Source of the DNA: Xestospongia muta | Taxonomy: Eukaryota > Porifera > Demospongiae > Haplosclerida > Petrosiidae | Length of the DNA stretch: 64,000 bases | NCBI GenBank assembly: GCA_963693285.1 | Contig: OY848919.1 | Span: forward strand, 8,737,461-8,801,460 | Direction: 5' to 3' | Part shown: one piece after another, positions 1 to 13,899 of the stretch | Position numbering within the stretch: the stretch's first letter is position 1 | Layout: the number at the start of each line of letters is the position of its first letter | Notes under the pieces: generated by a model | Told to the model about the DNA's origin: nothing | Database searches by the model: none | Seen by the model: only the letters and a program-made list of their open reading frames with translations | Translations under genes and position numbers: made by a program

Positions 1-103
1 CTGTACAATAATATGCTTCATTTAACTATGTGATGGTGCTAATGTCATTGTAATAGCTGTTTGTAGTCATTGAGTGTAATCTAATGAATTTGATATCTAA
101 GTC

Positions 104-104
104 A

Positions 105-139
<35 letters not shown>
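104..139. repeat. (CA)n(TA)n microsatellite
   Basis: Uninterrupted CA dinucleotides run into a short TA run and end directly before the transposase fragment. Simple repeat, with no function visible. Confidence 0.9.
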
Positions 140-142
140 GCA

Positions 143-474
143 GTGGCTACACCTATAGGAGATGTGATTCTCACTGATCGTGGATTTACTGTTGCAGATG
201 ATCTTGCCCTTTATGGAGCCAAGTTAGAAATTCCTGCATTTACTCGAGGCAAGCAGCAACTATCACAAAGGACATTGAGTACTCAAAGCAATTATCCACT
301 GTCAGAATACATGTTGAAAGGGTCATAGGCCAATTAAAGAAGAAATACAGAATTTTAAAAGCCCCCATTCCTGTTAATGTACTGAAGCATAAGGACGATA
401 AAGATTTTGCAAATACTGACAAAATATTGACTGTTTGTACAGCCCTAACAAACCTTTCCAAATCTGTTGTGTAA
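143..474 (+). pseudogene. Fragment of a DDE_Tnp_4-type (Harbinger-like) transposase, frameshifted
   Basis: Residues such as GDVILTDRGF and LEIPAFTRGK match the C-terminal catalytic part of DDE superfamily endonucleases (DDE_Tnp_4), which cut and join DNA for cut-and-paste transposons. The first frame runs from about 143 to 267. The homology then moves to another frame near 268 and continues through VRIHVERVIGQLKKKYRIL, where the E of HVER is the expected last acidic residue, to a TAA at 472-474. There is no start methionine and no N-terminal or DNA-binding part. This is a 3' remnant broken by a small indel, and cannot encode a working enzyme as it stands. It could once have been a terminal exon, since an AG acceptor-like site precedes it near 140. 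The family assignment is by recognised motif, not by a search. Confidence 0.7.
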
Positions 475-2895
475 TCTATAATTATGAAAAAAATGTATTA
501 TCAATTATGCAAATTAACTTTGTTCTATAGCAATCAATTTTGCATGTATAAGATTCAGAATTGTCAAGACTTAAAATTTAAATATGCTCTTCTTTGTCTA
601 GAAGAATCAGCTTATCAATATACCGCTTTCTAGCAACAGGGTCCAAACTTGGAAAGTATTCGCTCATTTTAAGTGTTTGCTTCGTGGTTCACCTGTAGCT
701 CAACTACCACTACGAAGTTTTCCCACTAAGAGGCTTGGCAAATAGCACTTCCGTGACGCATCTCATTATAATTCTGTGCAAACATTCCATTCCGCCTACG
801 CACGAAAGAGGTCTATATCACATGCATGGTCAATGAGGCCAATTTGTGCTTGGTAATTATTAACAACAATAATTTGAACAGATATAGATTCTATGTCAAA
901 TGTGGAATTTCAATATGTAGCAATAATGTGTGTTTGCCTTCATTTTTGGAATTAAAAAAATAAATAAGGAATATGATTATTAATAAATTAAGAAATAAAA
1001 TTATTGAAAGATTACTGTTTAAAAATAAGTGATAGATGGTGTCACATTTCTTAACAATGAAACTGATCTTGCCAGTAACACTTGAAGGGTGTGTATACAG
1101 TTTCTAATAGTCCAAAATGGTATTACTTGACAATTCTATAAGGTTGAAATTATATGACATGTCACACCTTCATTAATAAAAAGTGTATTTTAAAATAAGA
1201 TCTATGACTGAAATAATTTGTTTCACTACAAATAAAATTCTCTCAAAGTATATATGATGTAGGTGGAGTTAATACATAACATTATACCATGTATAATCAT
1301 AATTGTATTCCAACAGGAAGAAGATATTTTAAAGTCAAAACATACTCTAACAAACGAATAATAAATTTTAGTAAAAGCTTGTAATTGCTTGCCATGTCAT
1401 TTGTTATTTAAATTATTATTATAGCTTCCATGGAGTTTGTTGTGATAGTAGTTAATCTAGGTAAACTACAACTCTATAATGACATGTACAAGCAGATTAG
1501 ACAAGTGTCATTCAAACCATCTAAATTAATGACACTACTTAATACTTACTTCCTGAGGTCAGTCAACTAAACTCCTCCCAATATTATTACTGGGATTGAA
1601 TTTCAATGTCAGATGGATCTCTTGTAGTAGAAAATAAACAGTCTGCAGAAGCTTACCTATTGAGAATAATATCAAATGAACTTAATTTATAGTTTATGTT
1701 GTACTATAATATGACACTGCCAGGTTAATTAGCACGGGATACTCAACATTCTTTAATTATAATGTCAACAAAATGAGATAAGGATGAATATCAAATTATC
1801 ACAATGTAAAATACATTCTATACTCTACATGTACAGTAACCAATATTGAAAGTGAAAGTAACAAACAGTATAGTTGTAACATGTTATTGACAGTGCTTTA
1901 GTTAGGGCTCACCTATTAACATCAAATCCTTCCCATTAATATGGATTACCATAGTTGAGTTTGTGATATCATAATTACCATAATTTAGAGAGACAAATTT
2001 AGATAGTACACATAAACATTTTGATAGTAACAGCTAAGACTAGACAGGACACAGTTTAAAATCTGTTAAAATTACCTGGAGAATGATACCTATATTGTGT
2101 AACAAGATAATTTATTTAATAAATTGTATAGTATTGTTAGTAACTAATGGCTAACAAATTCTTTATTGAAAAACTGAATTTCTAGTTAAAGGATATATGA
2201 TAAAAACAACAATATTATTAGCAACCATTATCATAAATCATAATAATTACTTTCACTACATATTAATAACATAAATTCCTTTATGTATAATTATAGCATG
2301 TACATAATACATGCTAACACAAATACATCATTACTTAAATACTAACCTAAGATAAGTTCATCAATATGTTGCTAATATTTAATAGTACACCAGTCATTGA
2401 ATGTCAATTGATACTGTAGAGTGGCTACAAGAAATTTACCTCCAGATGAATTAATCCCAAATTATATATGCAACATAGACAAGTACTGTGTAGGCATTAG
2501 AAGTAGAGAAAACATCTATTATTAGTCCTTGAATAATCTAATAAAAGGAGTAAAAACAAGATAAGAACAATCTCTTATATTTGTTATATTGTTTAAGGAC
2601 ATATGGTACATTTGTATCTATTTTCTATAGTGCAGTCAATGATAGATGCAAAATACAAAGTGTAGAGTGATTAGTTATATTAAATGTTGTCGTGAAATGA
2701 GTGATAATGCAAATTTATAATGTACTAGATGCAGTGCTTTAGAACTCTAGATTAATTGGTATCTACAATGCCTGAAACTGTGACACTTTGTAGTGTGAAT
2801 AAGTGGTTATTGTCGATAGTCATATGGAGCAATAAAATAAAATAGTGGAAGTAGACATATGAAAATAGTCATTGTACTATAACTAACGTACTTAC
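475..2895. other. No gene recognised (AT-rich)
   Basis: No ORF here resembles a known protein. Around 690-730 there is an imperfect inverted repeat (CTTCGTGGT ... ACTACGAAG), which may be an end or UTR piece of the neighbouring transposon. Further 3' exons of the minus-strand gene A probably lie between about 1500 and 2895, because its last exon I can place ends in phase 1 with a donor. I could not identify them. Confidence 0.5.
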
Positions 2896-5800
2896 AAAGC
2901 ACACAGCTTTGATATTGTGTTGGAGCTACTGCAATGATGACATTTGAATTTTCACTACACACTTCTTTCCAATTCTAATAGGAGGAGACAATGTTACTTT
3001 TATAATGTAATATACAATATGGTATACCTTTGTATTTTGCCATAATCTTATAAGCTAAATCCTTTTGACTTAAATCACATAAAATTTCTAAGAATGTTCT
3101 GAAAACACTGTCATCATGTTTAACACGATCCCGAACTTCATCAAGTATATTTTCAAGACGTTCCTCCCTTGTATCTCTACATTCTCTGTCTCTCACTCTC
3201 TTGTAAACTGACTCAGAAACACTCTCTTTAGAGTATAGTTTCCTTACTAGAGCAAAATGGTCAATATTTGATTCAACAATGGCATCAGTGAATTGAACCA
3301 GAGCTTTTCTAGCAATTTCAGAATTTACTAAAGTACCAATTGGATCACTTGTTTCTGCAAAAGGATCAATACGTGATTCGACAATAGCATCAGTAGATTG
3401 AATCAGAGCTCTTTCAGCAATTTCAGAACTTAGTGAAGTACTAATTTGATTACACATACCTAAATAAGACAATAATTAGTCTTATAAGTGTTTTAATTAT
3501 AGCATTCATTTTAAAATTATATGAAACATACAATTTGCTAATGCAAACCTTAGAACCTACAGTATTTTAGAACACAAGCAACTATGTAGCATTTACCTTT
3601 CTGTTTCTTTGGAAGTGACGGAGATATATTGTCACTATTTCCTAATAAATGTTCTTCACTGAATTGATCCAAATCACTGTCAACATCTTCTCTTTTCTTT
3701 TTATCTCCTGTAACAATTAAGGAAAACAAATATACAAAATTATATACTCATTTTTTGACATTTATACTATACATACTATATGCTAAGTTATATCTTTAAT
3801 AGACAACCAAATCACTAGACATAGACAAAGTTGTATCATTTGAATTGTACTAACTAGTCATTCTTATAAAATAGCTTCAATATAACATACAACTTAAAAA
3901 AAAGTCACTAGCTAGTTATAACTATGCATGGTACCTGACATGGATGACGATAAATTTAAATGATCTTGGCCATTAGTTACATACTTGGAAATCTTGAAAG
4001 AGAAAATATCAGTCATTACTAATGCACAACTGCGACAATGGCTTTACCTTATCAAACCATATTTTATGTTTTTCCTCCAAAGGCATCACCGATCTTCCAT
4101 TGACACATTTAGCAGCTACAGGATTATCATATTTACATATTGCAGGATGTGGATGTGATGACTGACAAGTGGTACAAGGAAATCCAAAGAAATGTTTGGA
4201 CCTATATGTATAATGCAAAGACTCAGTCACTGTCTTTATACCATTGTTGAGAGTGTCATAAATAGTTGGGCAGAATTCTTCAAGTGGTATAGCTCCAGTA
4301 ATACCAGCGATACGATCTATCCAGACCTCTAGGTAAGTAGCACGACCAATAAGGGTTATGTGATCAAAGCACTGACCAACTGAAAAGGTGATTTTGTTAC
4401 GATAGTGAGGTGGTTTCTCTAGTGTCCATTCCAGTCCTGACTGTGATGTGGAACTTAACAAATAAACTACTAGACAACAGAACACACCTACAGGATTATA
4501 GCCACACTCAAAGTAGATCAATAAAGGTGGAGGAGATATTGACTGGTCTCTGTGGTCTACTTCTACTGCTGTAGGCTTAAGGGCACAAGGCATGAAGTAG
4601 TAATTCTCAGTTTTATGACCACCTTTTGTTTCTGTAAAACCAACCACAATGTGAAGATGCTTTAGTAAGGAAACAAGTCTTGAAGGAGTCAAAGGGTCAT
4701 CTTTTCTGAAAGATAGCTTGCGAATGTGTTTCTCTGTAAATTGACCTGTGGTACAAAATTCTGTGGCAATTGCAGCACTTTTTGTTGCTTCAAAAGTGAA
4801 AGAAGATGTGATGAGTTGTGTGATACGATCAAAAAGCTGTTGGAGGTCAATTATAACAATGTTTTCTAATTCTTTAACCCCCGGATAGTGCATAATACTA
4901 CCTACTCTGTGATGTAAAAACCACAATACTGACTTGAAATCATCTCTGTCTTTTATGCCACAGCCTTGAGCAAGTTCATAACATTTTTCTACTTTGTAAA
5001 TGAAATTCTTGCTTTCTTTCAATTTCAAACTGAATGCACACCAAGATACAGGAATAGGAAGCTCCTGAAATCTAGAGATTACGGTGTGAAGAGAGATTCG
5101 TAAATGTTCAATTTGCTCTTGGTCATTTATTGTGTCAAGAGGAAAAATAGCTTGTTCTTTCTTTGAAAATTGGACCAAATTGTCATGAAATAGATCAGAA
5201 CTGTTTTGTATCTTCAGTGAGAGCTCTTCATTAACTTTAGAAACTTTACTTTTATCAACACAATCTCTGTGAGTAGCAATGAGAAATGCAGCAGGTTCTG
5301 AGCTATCTTTAATTGGTAATTTATCAAAATCCCATCCAAAAGTGCTATGTCTCAAACATGCTATACTGGCTAATGAACGGAAAATGACTTCTTCATGTGT
5401 AAAACATGTTTCATAAGGTTCTGATTGCCCTTTATTAGAACGATACACAATCATTAAATGTTCGCTTAACTCTACGTTTAGTTTAAAAACAACTAAATTA
5501 ACAGCAGGACCAGTGATTAGAATTGGTAAGATCTCATGGAATTCAGGTTGCCCTCCTGTATCAATAACGTGCAACATAGCGTGGCTATCTTCAATGATCT
5601 CTTGTGTCTTGTGGTTTTTAATGAGAAAACCATGTCTACAAGCTCCTGATATGGTTTGAATAGCCTTTTCAGTTGAGGAACTTGTGAAGTCATCATTTTC
5701 AATAGATTTCTGATCAAAATCGTTAAGTTCTGTTGTTGTTGAGTTGGAGAAAATGATAGTTTCATAGCTGTTACTGCATTCTTCAATCTTTTCATTAATT

Positions 5801-7878
5801 TTGTCATTCTTTTCAGGGTTAAAGCCATTACCATAAAATTCTTGTGATTTTTTCTGGACTATTTTTTCTGAGTTATTTTCGGAAGAGTCTGAAATCTTGT
5901 TAAAAATAAAAGCAGCTTCTTCATTTTTACTTTGCCTTTTCCAATCAATGACATCTTTCACTCCAGACACTATAACACCTTGTTCATGTAGTTTACGAAA
6001 TTGTTCAACTGGTATAGTTTCATTCATCACACCAGTACTTAGACAGGGTTCTGTAAAGTTCTCATTAAGGAGCCTTCTCAGCAAAGTGCTTTTACCAGCA
6101 CCTGGAGGTCCTGTTAAGACAAACTTAACATTTCGTAAATGTACCACTTCACTACTTTTCAATGCTTGTTCATAGTTTTCCAAAAATAATTTGTCATCGT
6201 CACTAGTTGACGACAATTGACGATCACAACTATAACGAAAATAATCAAAAATTTCCCAGGCATGATGTTTATAGGCTGTTATCAAAGGAGTGTCACCATG
6301 AATATTTTGGGCATTGGTATCACATCTAACAGCTTCAACTAGATATTTGACAAGTTGTATATTTCTAGAATCTCTGCTAGCTAAATGAAGTGGTCTGTCA
6401 CCATTTTTGTTTTCAACTTCTACATCATATTTCAGTTCAGAAATCAAAAACTTGACAATGTTCAATTTATTATTATCAAAAGCATTATGAGCAGGCATGA
6501 TATTGTTATGTCCCTTATTATTTACATCATTACCAGAATATTTACATGCTATGTGAAGTGGTCTGTCACCATCATTGTTTTCAGAATCTTTATCACATTT
6601 GGGTTTAGATGCCAAAAACTTAACTGTGTGAAAATGATTCTTTTGACAAGCATAATGTAAAGGTGTGAAGCCATCGTACCCCTTAGCATTAATTTCACAA
6701 CCAGCTACCTCAACTAGATGTCTTACCAACTCAACATTGTCAGAAGTTTCACACACTATGTGAAGTGGTCTGTCATCATGTTTGTGTTTTGCTTCTTTAT
6801 CACATTGGGGATTAGATGTCAGAAACTTGACAATATCAAGTTGATTTACCTGACAAGCTATATGGAGTGATGTAGCATCATCTCTACTTCGCTTAGCATT
6901 AATGTCACAACCTGCTTCTTCTACTAGATATTTAACAAGCATAACATTGTTAGAATGTTCACAAGCTAAGTGAAGTGGCCTAGTACCATCCTTGTCTTCT
7001 GCTTCTATATTACATTCATCCTTCGAAGACAGAAATTTTACAATTTCAAAACAATTACTTTGACAAGCAATGTGCAAAGAGGTCGTTTTATCAAGTCTTT
7101 CAGCACTAATATAACAACCTGCTTTTTCAACCAGATATCTCACTATGTTTATATTAGCGGGATATTTGCAAGCTATATGAAGAGGCCTACTACCATCACT
7201 GAGTTTTCTTTCTTGTTTGGACCCAACTTTAGTGATAAGAAAGTCAACAATATATTCATCACCCAAGGCAGCAAAGTAATGCAAAGGATAGAGTTGTTTA
7301 TTATCTAGCCTTTGGACAATGTTATTTTGCACAACAAGCTTAGCTAAGTCTATTAAACCTTCTTTAATTTCTCTGTCCATCAAATCTTTAAAAGATATTT
7401 TCTTAAGCAGTAGTACCCTTACTTCCAAAGTTGAAATCTTAGCACATTGATAGATATCGTCAGGAGACAATGAAACATTTTGGCGACATATAAACAAAGC
7501 AATGTCTGAATGTTGATTCTTACAAGCATAATAAAGAGGGGTGTGTCCATCTACATCATGATATAACACAAACCTATCCTGATGTTGTGAGAACAAGAAT
7601 CTAACAAACTCAAGTTTACCAGTGTTACACGCTAAATGAAGCAAAGTTGAGCCTTTGTTATTAATTAAAGCACTATAATCCACAATATCAGAGACACTAG
7701 TAAGGTACTCTAAAACCTCTAAACCACATTGAACAGAACTACAGCACAAGTGAAATAAAGTGTTCCCTTGATCATCATGTATCCAAGGAGAAGCTCCTAG
7801 TTCAATAAGTCTCTTGACATTATCCAGATCACCTCTAGTACAAGCAGTATGAAGTTCAATTACTAAATTTGACTCCAT
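2896..7878 (-). CDS. Gene A: ankyrin-repeat Roc-COR GTPase with C-terminal CARD-like domain
   Basis: Probable intracellular signalling GTPase of the ROCO type with a death-fold adaptor. The start is set at ATG 7878 (MESNLVIELH). An in-frame hydrophobic stretch upstream is also conserved in gene B but reads like leader/UTR. Exon 1 (7878-4048, 1277 codons) has about 15 ankyrin repeats (residues 1-560), a P-loop GPPGAGKST (~590), a long polar insert, switch-like DTGGQPEFHE (~768), a THRD motif (~869) in the usual Roc G4 position, a COR-like region (~920-1130) and a CxxC-rich end. Spliced exons follow at 3992-3935, 3707-3597 (acidic, Lys-rich linker) and 3459-3028 (CARD-like), all joining in phase. 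A 33-nt exon at 2928-2896 also fits phase 1-to-1 but is tentative. The CARD exon has its first helix duplicated (SEIAERALIQ and SEIARKALVQ). The true 3' end is not found. The frame is intact throughout, unlike its tandem duplicate gene B. Confidence 0.82.
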
Positions 7879-9075
7879 TGTTGACGTAATGCTGTAAAAG
7901 CAGAAAAGTAACAAGAGTGTATTATTAAAATATCATCTTAAAGTAATTTTGATGGTAAGTATTGCTGGGGCTTTTGAAAATGGATTATTGCTAAGTTGTA
8001 AGTTTAGAGAGTTGTCAGAAAATACAGAACTGATTGAACATCATTTCTCAACTCAGAAATTTCACCTAATCGTGGCCAATTCAAAGCGCTTATAGCCAAA
8101 TTAATTATATTAATTAGTTACTATGTTGCTCAATAGTTAGTTCATGTTAGTTAACTAAATTTGTTGCTCTCAAAAGTCACATACGATAGATTAATATTGT
8201 GAAATGGACACATCGATATATATCACACACATGGTCCTAACTATCCTAGGATTGTCTGGCACAACCAAACATACTAGATTAAAAATTCTGTGGTGGTTTG
8301 ATATTAGTAATAAATCTCTTACAAAGTAATTGTTCAATAATTATTTGAATTATGCAGACAAGATTCTAGGCTTCTCAAATAAACACAGTGCTGTCAGTAT
8401 AATTAGTTGCATATACATTAGTTCATTCTTAATATTAACATTATAAATAAAAGAGACAGAGATTTGAAATGAACTTGACTAACAAATGTTTGTTGTGTTT
8501 TTAATATATACTAGCAGTAGTCTGTCTTCTGAATTTAATGAGTTCACCTACCCAAGGACTTGTAAAAGGTTGTACAATGTAAAAGGATATAAAATATACT
8601 ACAACAAAATTTAGGTTAATTAATTGCTTAGGGACGTGGTCAACCAAATTGTTTTCGCTAATTGATAGTGTATTAGATTTACTACTCAGAGGTTTGTATG
8701 ATCAGGTCTATACTTGGATTATGGGATTAGCAAAACTGCCTATTAAGTAAAAAGTAAGTATAGAATTAATATTACCATATTTCCCAGATTAAAGACCCTG
8801 GATTGATTTCTTCCCCAACATTAAAATGAGGCAAATTTTTATTCAAGATAGGCATTATTTCTTTTAGAAGATTTGCATGTTTTTACTACCCACCCTACTT
8901 GTTTCTGGCATTTATTCAAGGTTGGCATTCATTGAGAGTAGATGTTTAGTCAAGGAATTACGGTATATGTGTGAAAATGCACCAAATTCTTAGACAAATT
9001 TTAAACAAATGCTTGAGTATAAACAGTTGCTATGCAGCAATGTTTAACAAGAAGTCAATGAAATTTAGTATACAA
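7879..9075. other. Spacer between genes A and B; duplicated upstream block at 7879-8060
   Basis: Bases 7879 to about 8060 align with 13591 to about 13785 upstream of gene B (shared TATTGCTGGGGCTTT and GGATTATTGCTAAGTTGTA). The A/B duplication therefore carried at least ~150 bp of probable promoter or 5' UTR. Nothing else is recognised in this spacer. Confidence 0.6.
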
Positions 9076-12000
9076 TCTATCCAAACCTCTAGGTAAGTAG
9101 CTCGACCAATAAGGGTGATATGATCAAAGCATTGACCAACTGAAAAGGTGATTTTATTACGATAGTGAGGTGGTTCCTCTAATGTCTATTCCAGTCTTGA
9201 CTGTGATGTGGAACTTAACAAATAAACTACTAGACAACAGAACACACCTACAGGATTGTAACCACACTCAAAGTATATCAACAAAGGTGCAGGAAATAAT
9301 GACTGGTTTCTTTGTTCTTCTTCAATTGATGTAGGCTTAAGAGCACAAGGCATGAAGTAGGATTTATCACTCTCTCCAGCAATATTTGAAATTATGGGAC
9401 CAGCTACAATATGAAGATGCTTCAGTAAGGAAACAATTCTCTGTGGAGTCAAAGGATCTCCTCTCCATCTGGAAAGGGTTTTTAAATGTGACTCACTGAA
9501 CCTACCTGTAGTACTAAATATATTTGCAATGGAGGCATTTCCTGTTGCTTTGAAAGTAAAGCTAGATGTGATAAGATTTGTTATGCGATCAAACACTTCT
9601 TGAAGGCCAGTAATAACAATGTTTTGTAATCCTTCAACCTCTGGGTAGTACATTATACTGCCCACTCTGTGATGTAAATACCACAATGCTGACATGAAAT
9701 CGTCTCTGTCTGATATACCACATTCTTTAGCAAGTTTATAACAGGTATCTAGTTTGTATATAGACTGTTTCTTCCTCTGTAACTCATACTTTAATGCACA
9801 TCAAGATACAGGAATAGGCAACTCGTGAAATTTACTAGAGATTACATGTCGAAGAGTAGTTTTTAAGTGCTCAATTTGAATTTGGTCTTTGATGGTATCT
9901 AGAGCAAAAATGACATCATGTTCAGTTGAAAACTGGACCAAATTCTTGTGAAAAAAGTCATCACTGTTTATTTTTTGCTTTAACTGCTCATTCACTTCAT
10001 CGACTTTTTCGTTGTCAACACAGTCTTTGTGAGTAGCAATTAAGAATGCAGAAGGTTCTGAGTTGTCATAAAATGGTGTTTCATTGTGATCACTTTTCCA
10101 TTCTATTGTGTTTTGTCTTAAACAAGCTATGCTGGCTAGTGAGCGAAATATAACTTCTTCATGTGTAAGGGATGTTTGATAAGGTTGTGATTGATCATTC
10201 AGCAAACGGTGAATGACATTATAATGACTTGTTAAATTCTCAGTTAATTTGAATACAAGTAAGTTTATTGCTGGACCAGTAATAAGTGCTGGTAGAATCT
10301 CATGGAACTCAGGCTGTCCTCAGTGTCAATAATGTGCAGAAGACTATAGTTAGATTCAGTATTTTTATGGAATTTTTCTTGATACTCGGCTCTCTTGACA
10401 ACATTTTGAGAAGCATTTGATAAGGTACGGACAGCTTTCACCTTGTTTTCATTGATTTTACTAACCACAGACCCTTGACTAACAACGTCAGTAACACCAC
10501 TGTCCCCACTTTCATTATCACAATCCTCAATATCTAAATTTTGATTACAGTTACTTTGTTCTCTCACAATTTCCTTGCTTAATACTATTGGGTTGCTGTT
10601 ACTTTCAATCTGTTTATTTTCAACAGATTCATTTAGATAAACATCACAAGAATCTTTTGTAGCTATTCTCTTAGCAAAAATGTCTTGTGATAGACTGTTA
10701 CAACTACTGCTAGGACTAAGATTGTTTTGTGATGAACTGCTAATGTTGGAGAGTCTTTCTAATATGAAAGCAGCTTCTTGCTCAGAGGTTTGTCTTCTCC
10801 ACACAATTGTTTGTCCATGGACTATAGCACCATCTTGTTGTAGCTTACGAAATGTCTCAATTTGTATTGCTGAATCAACTACACCAGTACTAACAGAGGG
10901 TTCTACAAGGGACTCGTTGAGTAGCTTTTTCTTCAAGGTACTCTTACCAGCACCAGGTGGTCCAGTTAGGACACATTTAACAACTTGTAAGTATACCACT
11001 CCAGTGCTTTTTAATGCTTGTTGATACTTGTTGTGATGATGAAGGAGTCTCTGCAATTTACCATCAAAAATCAAGGATTCAACAGGAGAGCACTAAGGCT
11101 GAGCTGTAAGATATTCAACTAAATCTATTTTTTTTTCATTACAGGCAATTTCCAAAGGTGTATAGCTATGCCGACCCTTTGCATTAACATCACAACCCAT
11201 TTCTTCGACTAGATACTTCACAAGGTTTAGACTGTGTGAAAATGTACAAGCAACATGTAATGGTCGGTTGCCATAGCTGTCCTTTGCCTCTAAATTGCAT
11301 CCAGGTATTGACACTAATATTTTGACAACATCCAATTGATTTTTTTCACAAGCTATATGCAGAGGTGTGTAGCCATTCAGTCTTTTAGCATTAACATCAC
11401 AGTGTGCTATTTTAACAAGATAACTTACTAGATGTACATTACCAGAAAATTCACATGCTAAGTGAAGAGGTCGATCACAATTCTTGCCTTCAGCTTCTTT
11501 GTCACACTTAGTCTTGGATATCAGAAATTCAACAATTTCAAATTGACCTGTCTGACAAGCTATATGCAAAGATGTGTAATCATTCCTTCCTTTGGAAGTA
11601 ACATCACATCCTGCTTCTTCAATCAGGTGCTTCACCATGTCAATATTGCCAGAATATTCACAAGCTAAATGAAGTGGCCGATTATTATGCTTGTTTTCAA
11701 CTTCACAATTGCACCCTGGTTTAGATGTTAGAAATTTGACAACATCCAATCGATTTTTCTCACAAGCTATATGTAGAAGTGTATAGTCATTAGGTCCTTT
11801 CGAATTAATATTACAACCTGCTCCTTCCACCAGATATCTAACCAGTTCCAGATTCCCAGAACTTTCACAAGCTATATACAAAGGCCGTTTACCACATTTG
11901 TCTTCAAGCTCTTTATTACAACATGATTTTAATGTTAAAAATTTGACAATCTTTAAATTTTTACAGTAACATGCTGCATGTAGAGCTGTGTAACCATTGA

Positions 12001-13590
12001 GCCCCTTAGCATTAATGTTACAACCTGCTTCATCGACTAAATACTTTACAAGATCTATATTGTTAGATTGTGTACATGCTATGTACAGTGGCTTTTGACC
12101 ATATTTGTCTTCAATTTCTCGATCACAATCTGGCTTAGATGTGAGAAACTTCACAATTTGTAAATCGTTCCACTTACAAGCTATGTGGAGAGCTGTACAA
12201 TCATTTTGTCCCTTAGCATTAATGTCACAATGTACTTCTTCAACTAAATACGTCACTAGTTCAACAGAGTGAGAAATATTGCAGGTTATGTGTAATAGTT
12301 GATTACCATGTCTGTCAACTAATTCGTGATTATACTTAGATATAAGAAATTTGGCAATTTCCAATTGATTGTGCGCACAAGCTAAATGCAGTATTGTATA
12401 ACCATTTTGTGTATTAGCGCTGATATCACAACCTGCTACTTCAACCAAATGTCTCACCAAGTCTACATTGTTAGAATAAGCACATGCTATATGCAAAGGT
12501 TACAATACTTGTTTTGAGCTTCAAGATCACATTTTTGCTCAGACGTCAAAAATTTCACGATATTCAATTCGCTTTTCTCACAAGCTATATGCAGACATGT
12601 ATAATCATCGAATCCTTTCGCATTAATAGTACATCCTGCTTCTTTGATAAGATGACATACTAGCTCAACACTGCTAGAAAAAATACAAGCTAAATTTAGA
12701 GGTCTATCACCATGTTTGGTACAGGCTTCTCGATTACATTCAGCCTTAGATGTGAGAAATTTGACAACTTCTAATTGATTTCTCTTACAAGCTATATGTA
12801 GAGGTGTGTAGTCATTAGGTCCCTTACCATTAATGTCACATCCTGCTTTTTCAACTAAGTACTTAACTATATCTACACAACATGCGATATGTAAAGGTCT
12901 CCTACCTTGATTGTCTTGAGCTTCTTTATCATATCCAATCTTAGAAATGAGGTAAGTAATAATGTGCGTGTCTCCCAATTGGGAAAAGTAGTGTAAAGGA
13001 AACACAGTTGAAGTATCCAGCCATTGAACAGTATTATCTTTAGTTACAAGCTTGGCTAACGTCGTACAATCCTCTTGAATTACTCTGTCCATAAAATCTT
13101 TAAAAGATATTTTCTTAAGCAAAGGTATCATTATTTCCCAAGTTGAGATTTTAGCACACTGATAGATATCATCAGGAGACAATGAAACATTTTGGCTACA
13201 TATAAACAAAGCAATGTCTAAATGTTGATTCTTACAAGCATAATAAAGAGGGCTGTGTCCATCTACATCATGATGTAACACAAAACTATCCTGATGTTGA
13301 GAGAACAGGAATCTAACAAACTTAAATTTACCACTGTCACATGCTAAATGAAGCAAAGTTGAGCTTTTGTTATTAACTAAAGCACTATAATCCACAGTAC
13401 CAGAGACACTAATAAGGAACTCTAAAACCTCTAACCCACATTGAACAGAACTACAACACAAGTGAAATAAAGTGTTTCCTTGATCATCACGTATCCAAGG
13501 AGAAGCCCCTAGTTCAATAAGTCTCTTGACATTATCCAGATCACCTCTAGTACAAGCAGTACGAAGTTCAGTTACTAAATATGACTCCAT
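9076..13590 (-). pseudogene. Gene B: decayed tandem duplicate of gene A (ANK-Roc-COR)
   Basis: Starts like gene A (MESYLVTELRTACTRGDLDN at 13590). It carries about 23 ankyrin repeats, then the same P-loop (GPPGAGKST), THKD and COR blocks. The lesions I can place are: a frame loss near 12490 inside the ankyrin array (about 4 nt missing against the repeat consensus); a TAG between the array and the GTPase (~11093); a one-base loss in the switch motif near 10320, turning DTGGQ into DTEDS; TGG to TGA near 9801 in the PIPVSW block; and TGG to TAG near 9186. Homology stops abruptly at about 9076, within a codon block that continues in gene A, so the C-terminal Cys motif and the CARD exons are missing. 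The first ~180 residues are nearly identical to gene A, so the duplication is fairly recent. The ankyrin array differs in repeat number. Some lesions could be assembly errors, but five independent ones plus a truncation argue for a real pseudogene. Confidence 0.85.
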
Positions 13591-13899
13591 TGTTGATGTC
13601 ATGCTGTAAAAGCAGAAAAGTAACAAGATTGTTCTTTTAAAAACCATCTTAAAATAATTTTAATAGTATGTATTGCTGGGGCTTTAAAGGTTGGATTATT
13701 GCTAAGTTGTATGTTTAGAGAGTTAGCAGAAATACAGAACTGATCAAACATCCTTTCTCAACTCACAAACTGGTTCTAAATGCTGGTTTAAAGAATATGC
13801 ACGTGGTTATTGAAATCTGATTGGCCGAAAGCACTGCTTGGAATGTCAAGACAAAAATTGATTTTATCCTTGCATTACAACACATCACGTTTGTGTACG

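Noticed and set aside
240..461. Minus-strand ORF of 73 codons
   Set aside because: Lies antisense to the recognisable DDE transposase fragment.
5897..7308. Plus-strand ORFs inside gene A (5897, 6385, 6970)
   Set aside because: Antisense shadows of the ankyrin and Roc regions; hydrophobic compositions come from reversed codons.
7879..7914. Earlier start for gene A with a short hydrophobic leader
   Set aside because: Also conserved in gene B, but only within the duplicated upstream block; MESNLV begins the ankyrin fold directly.
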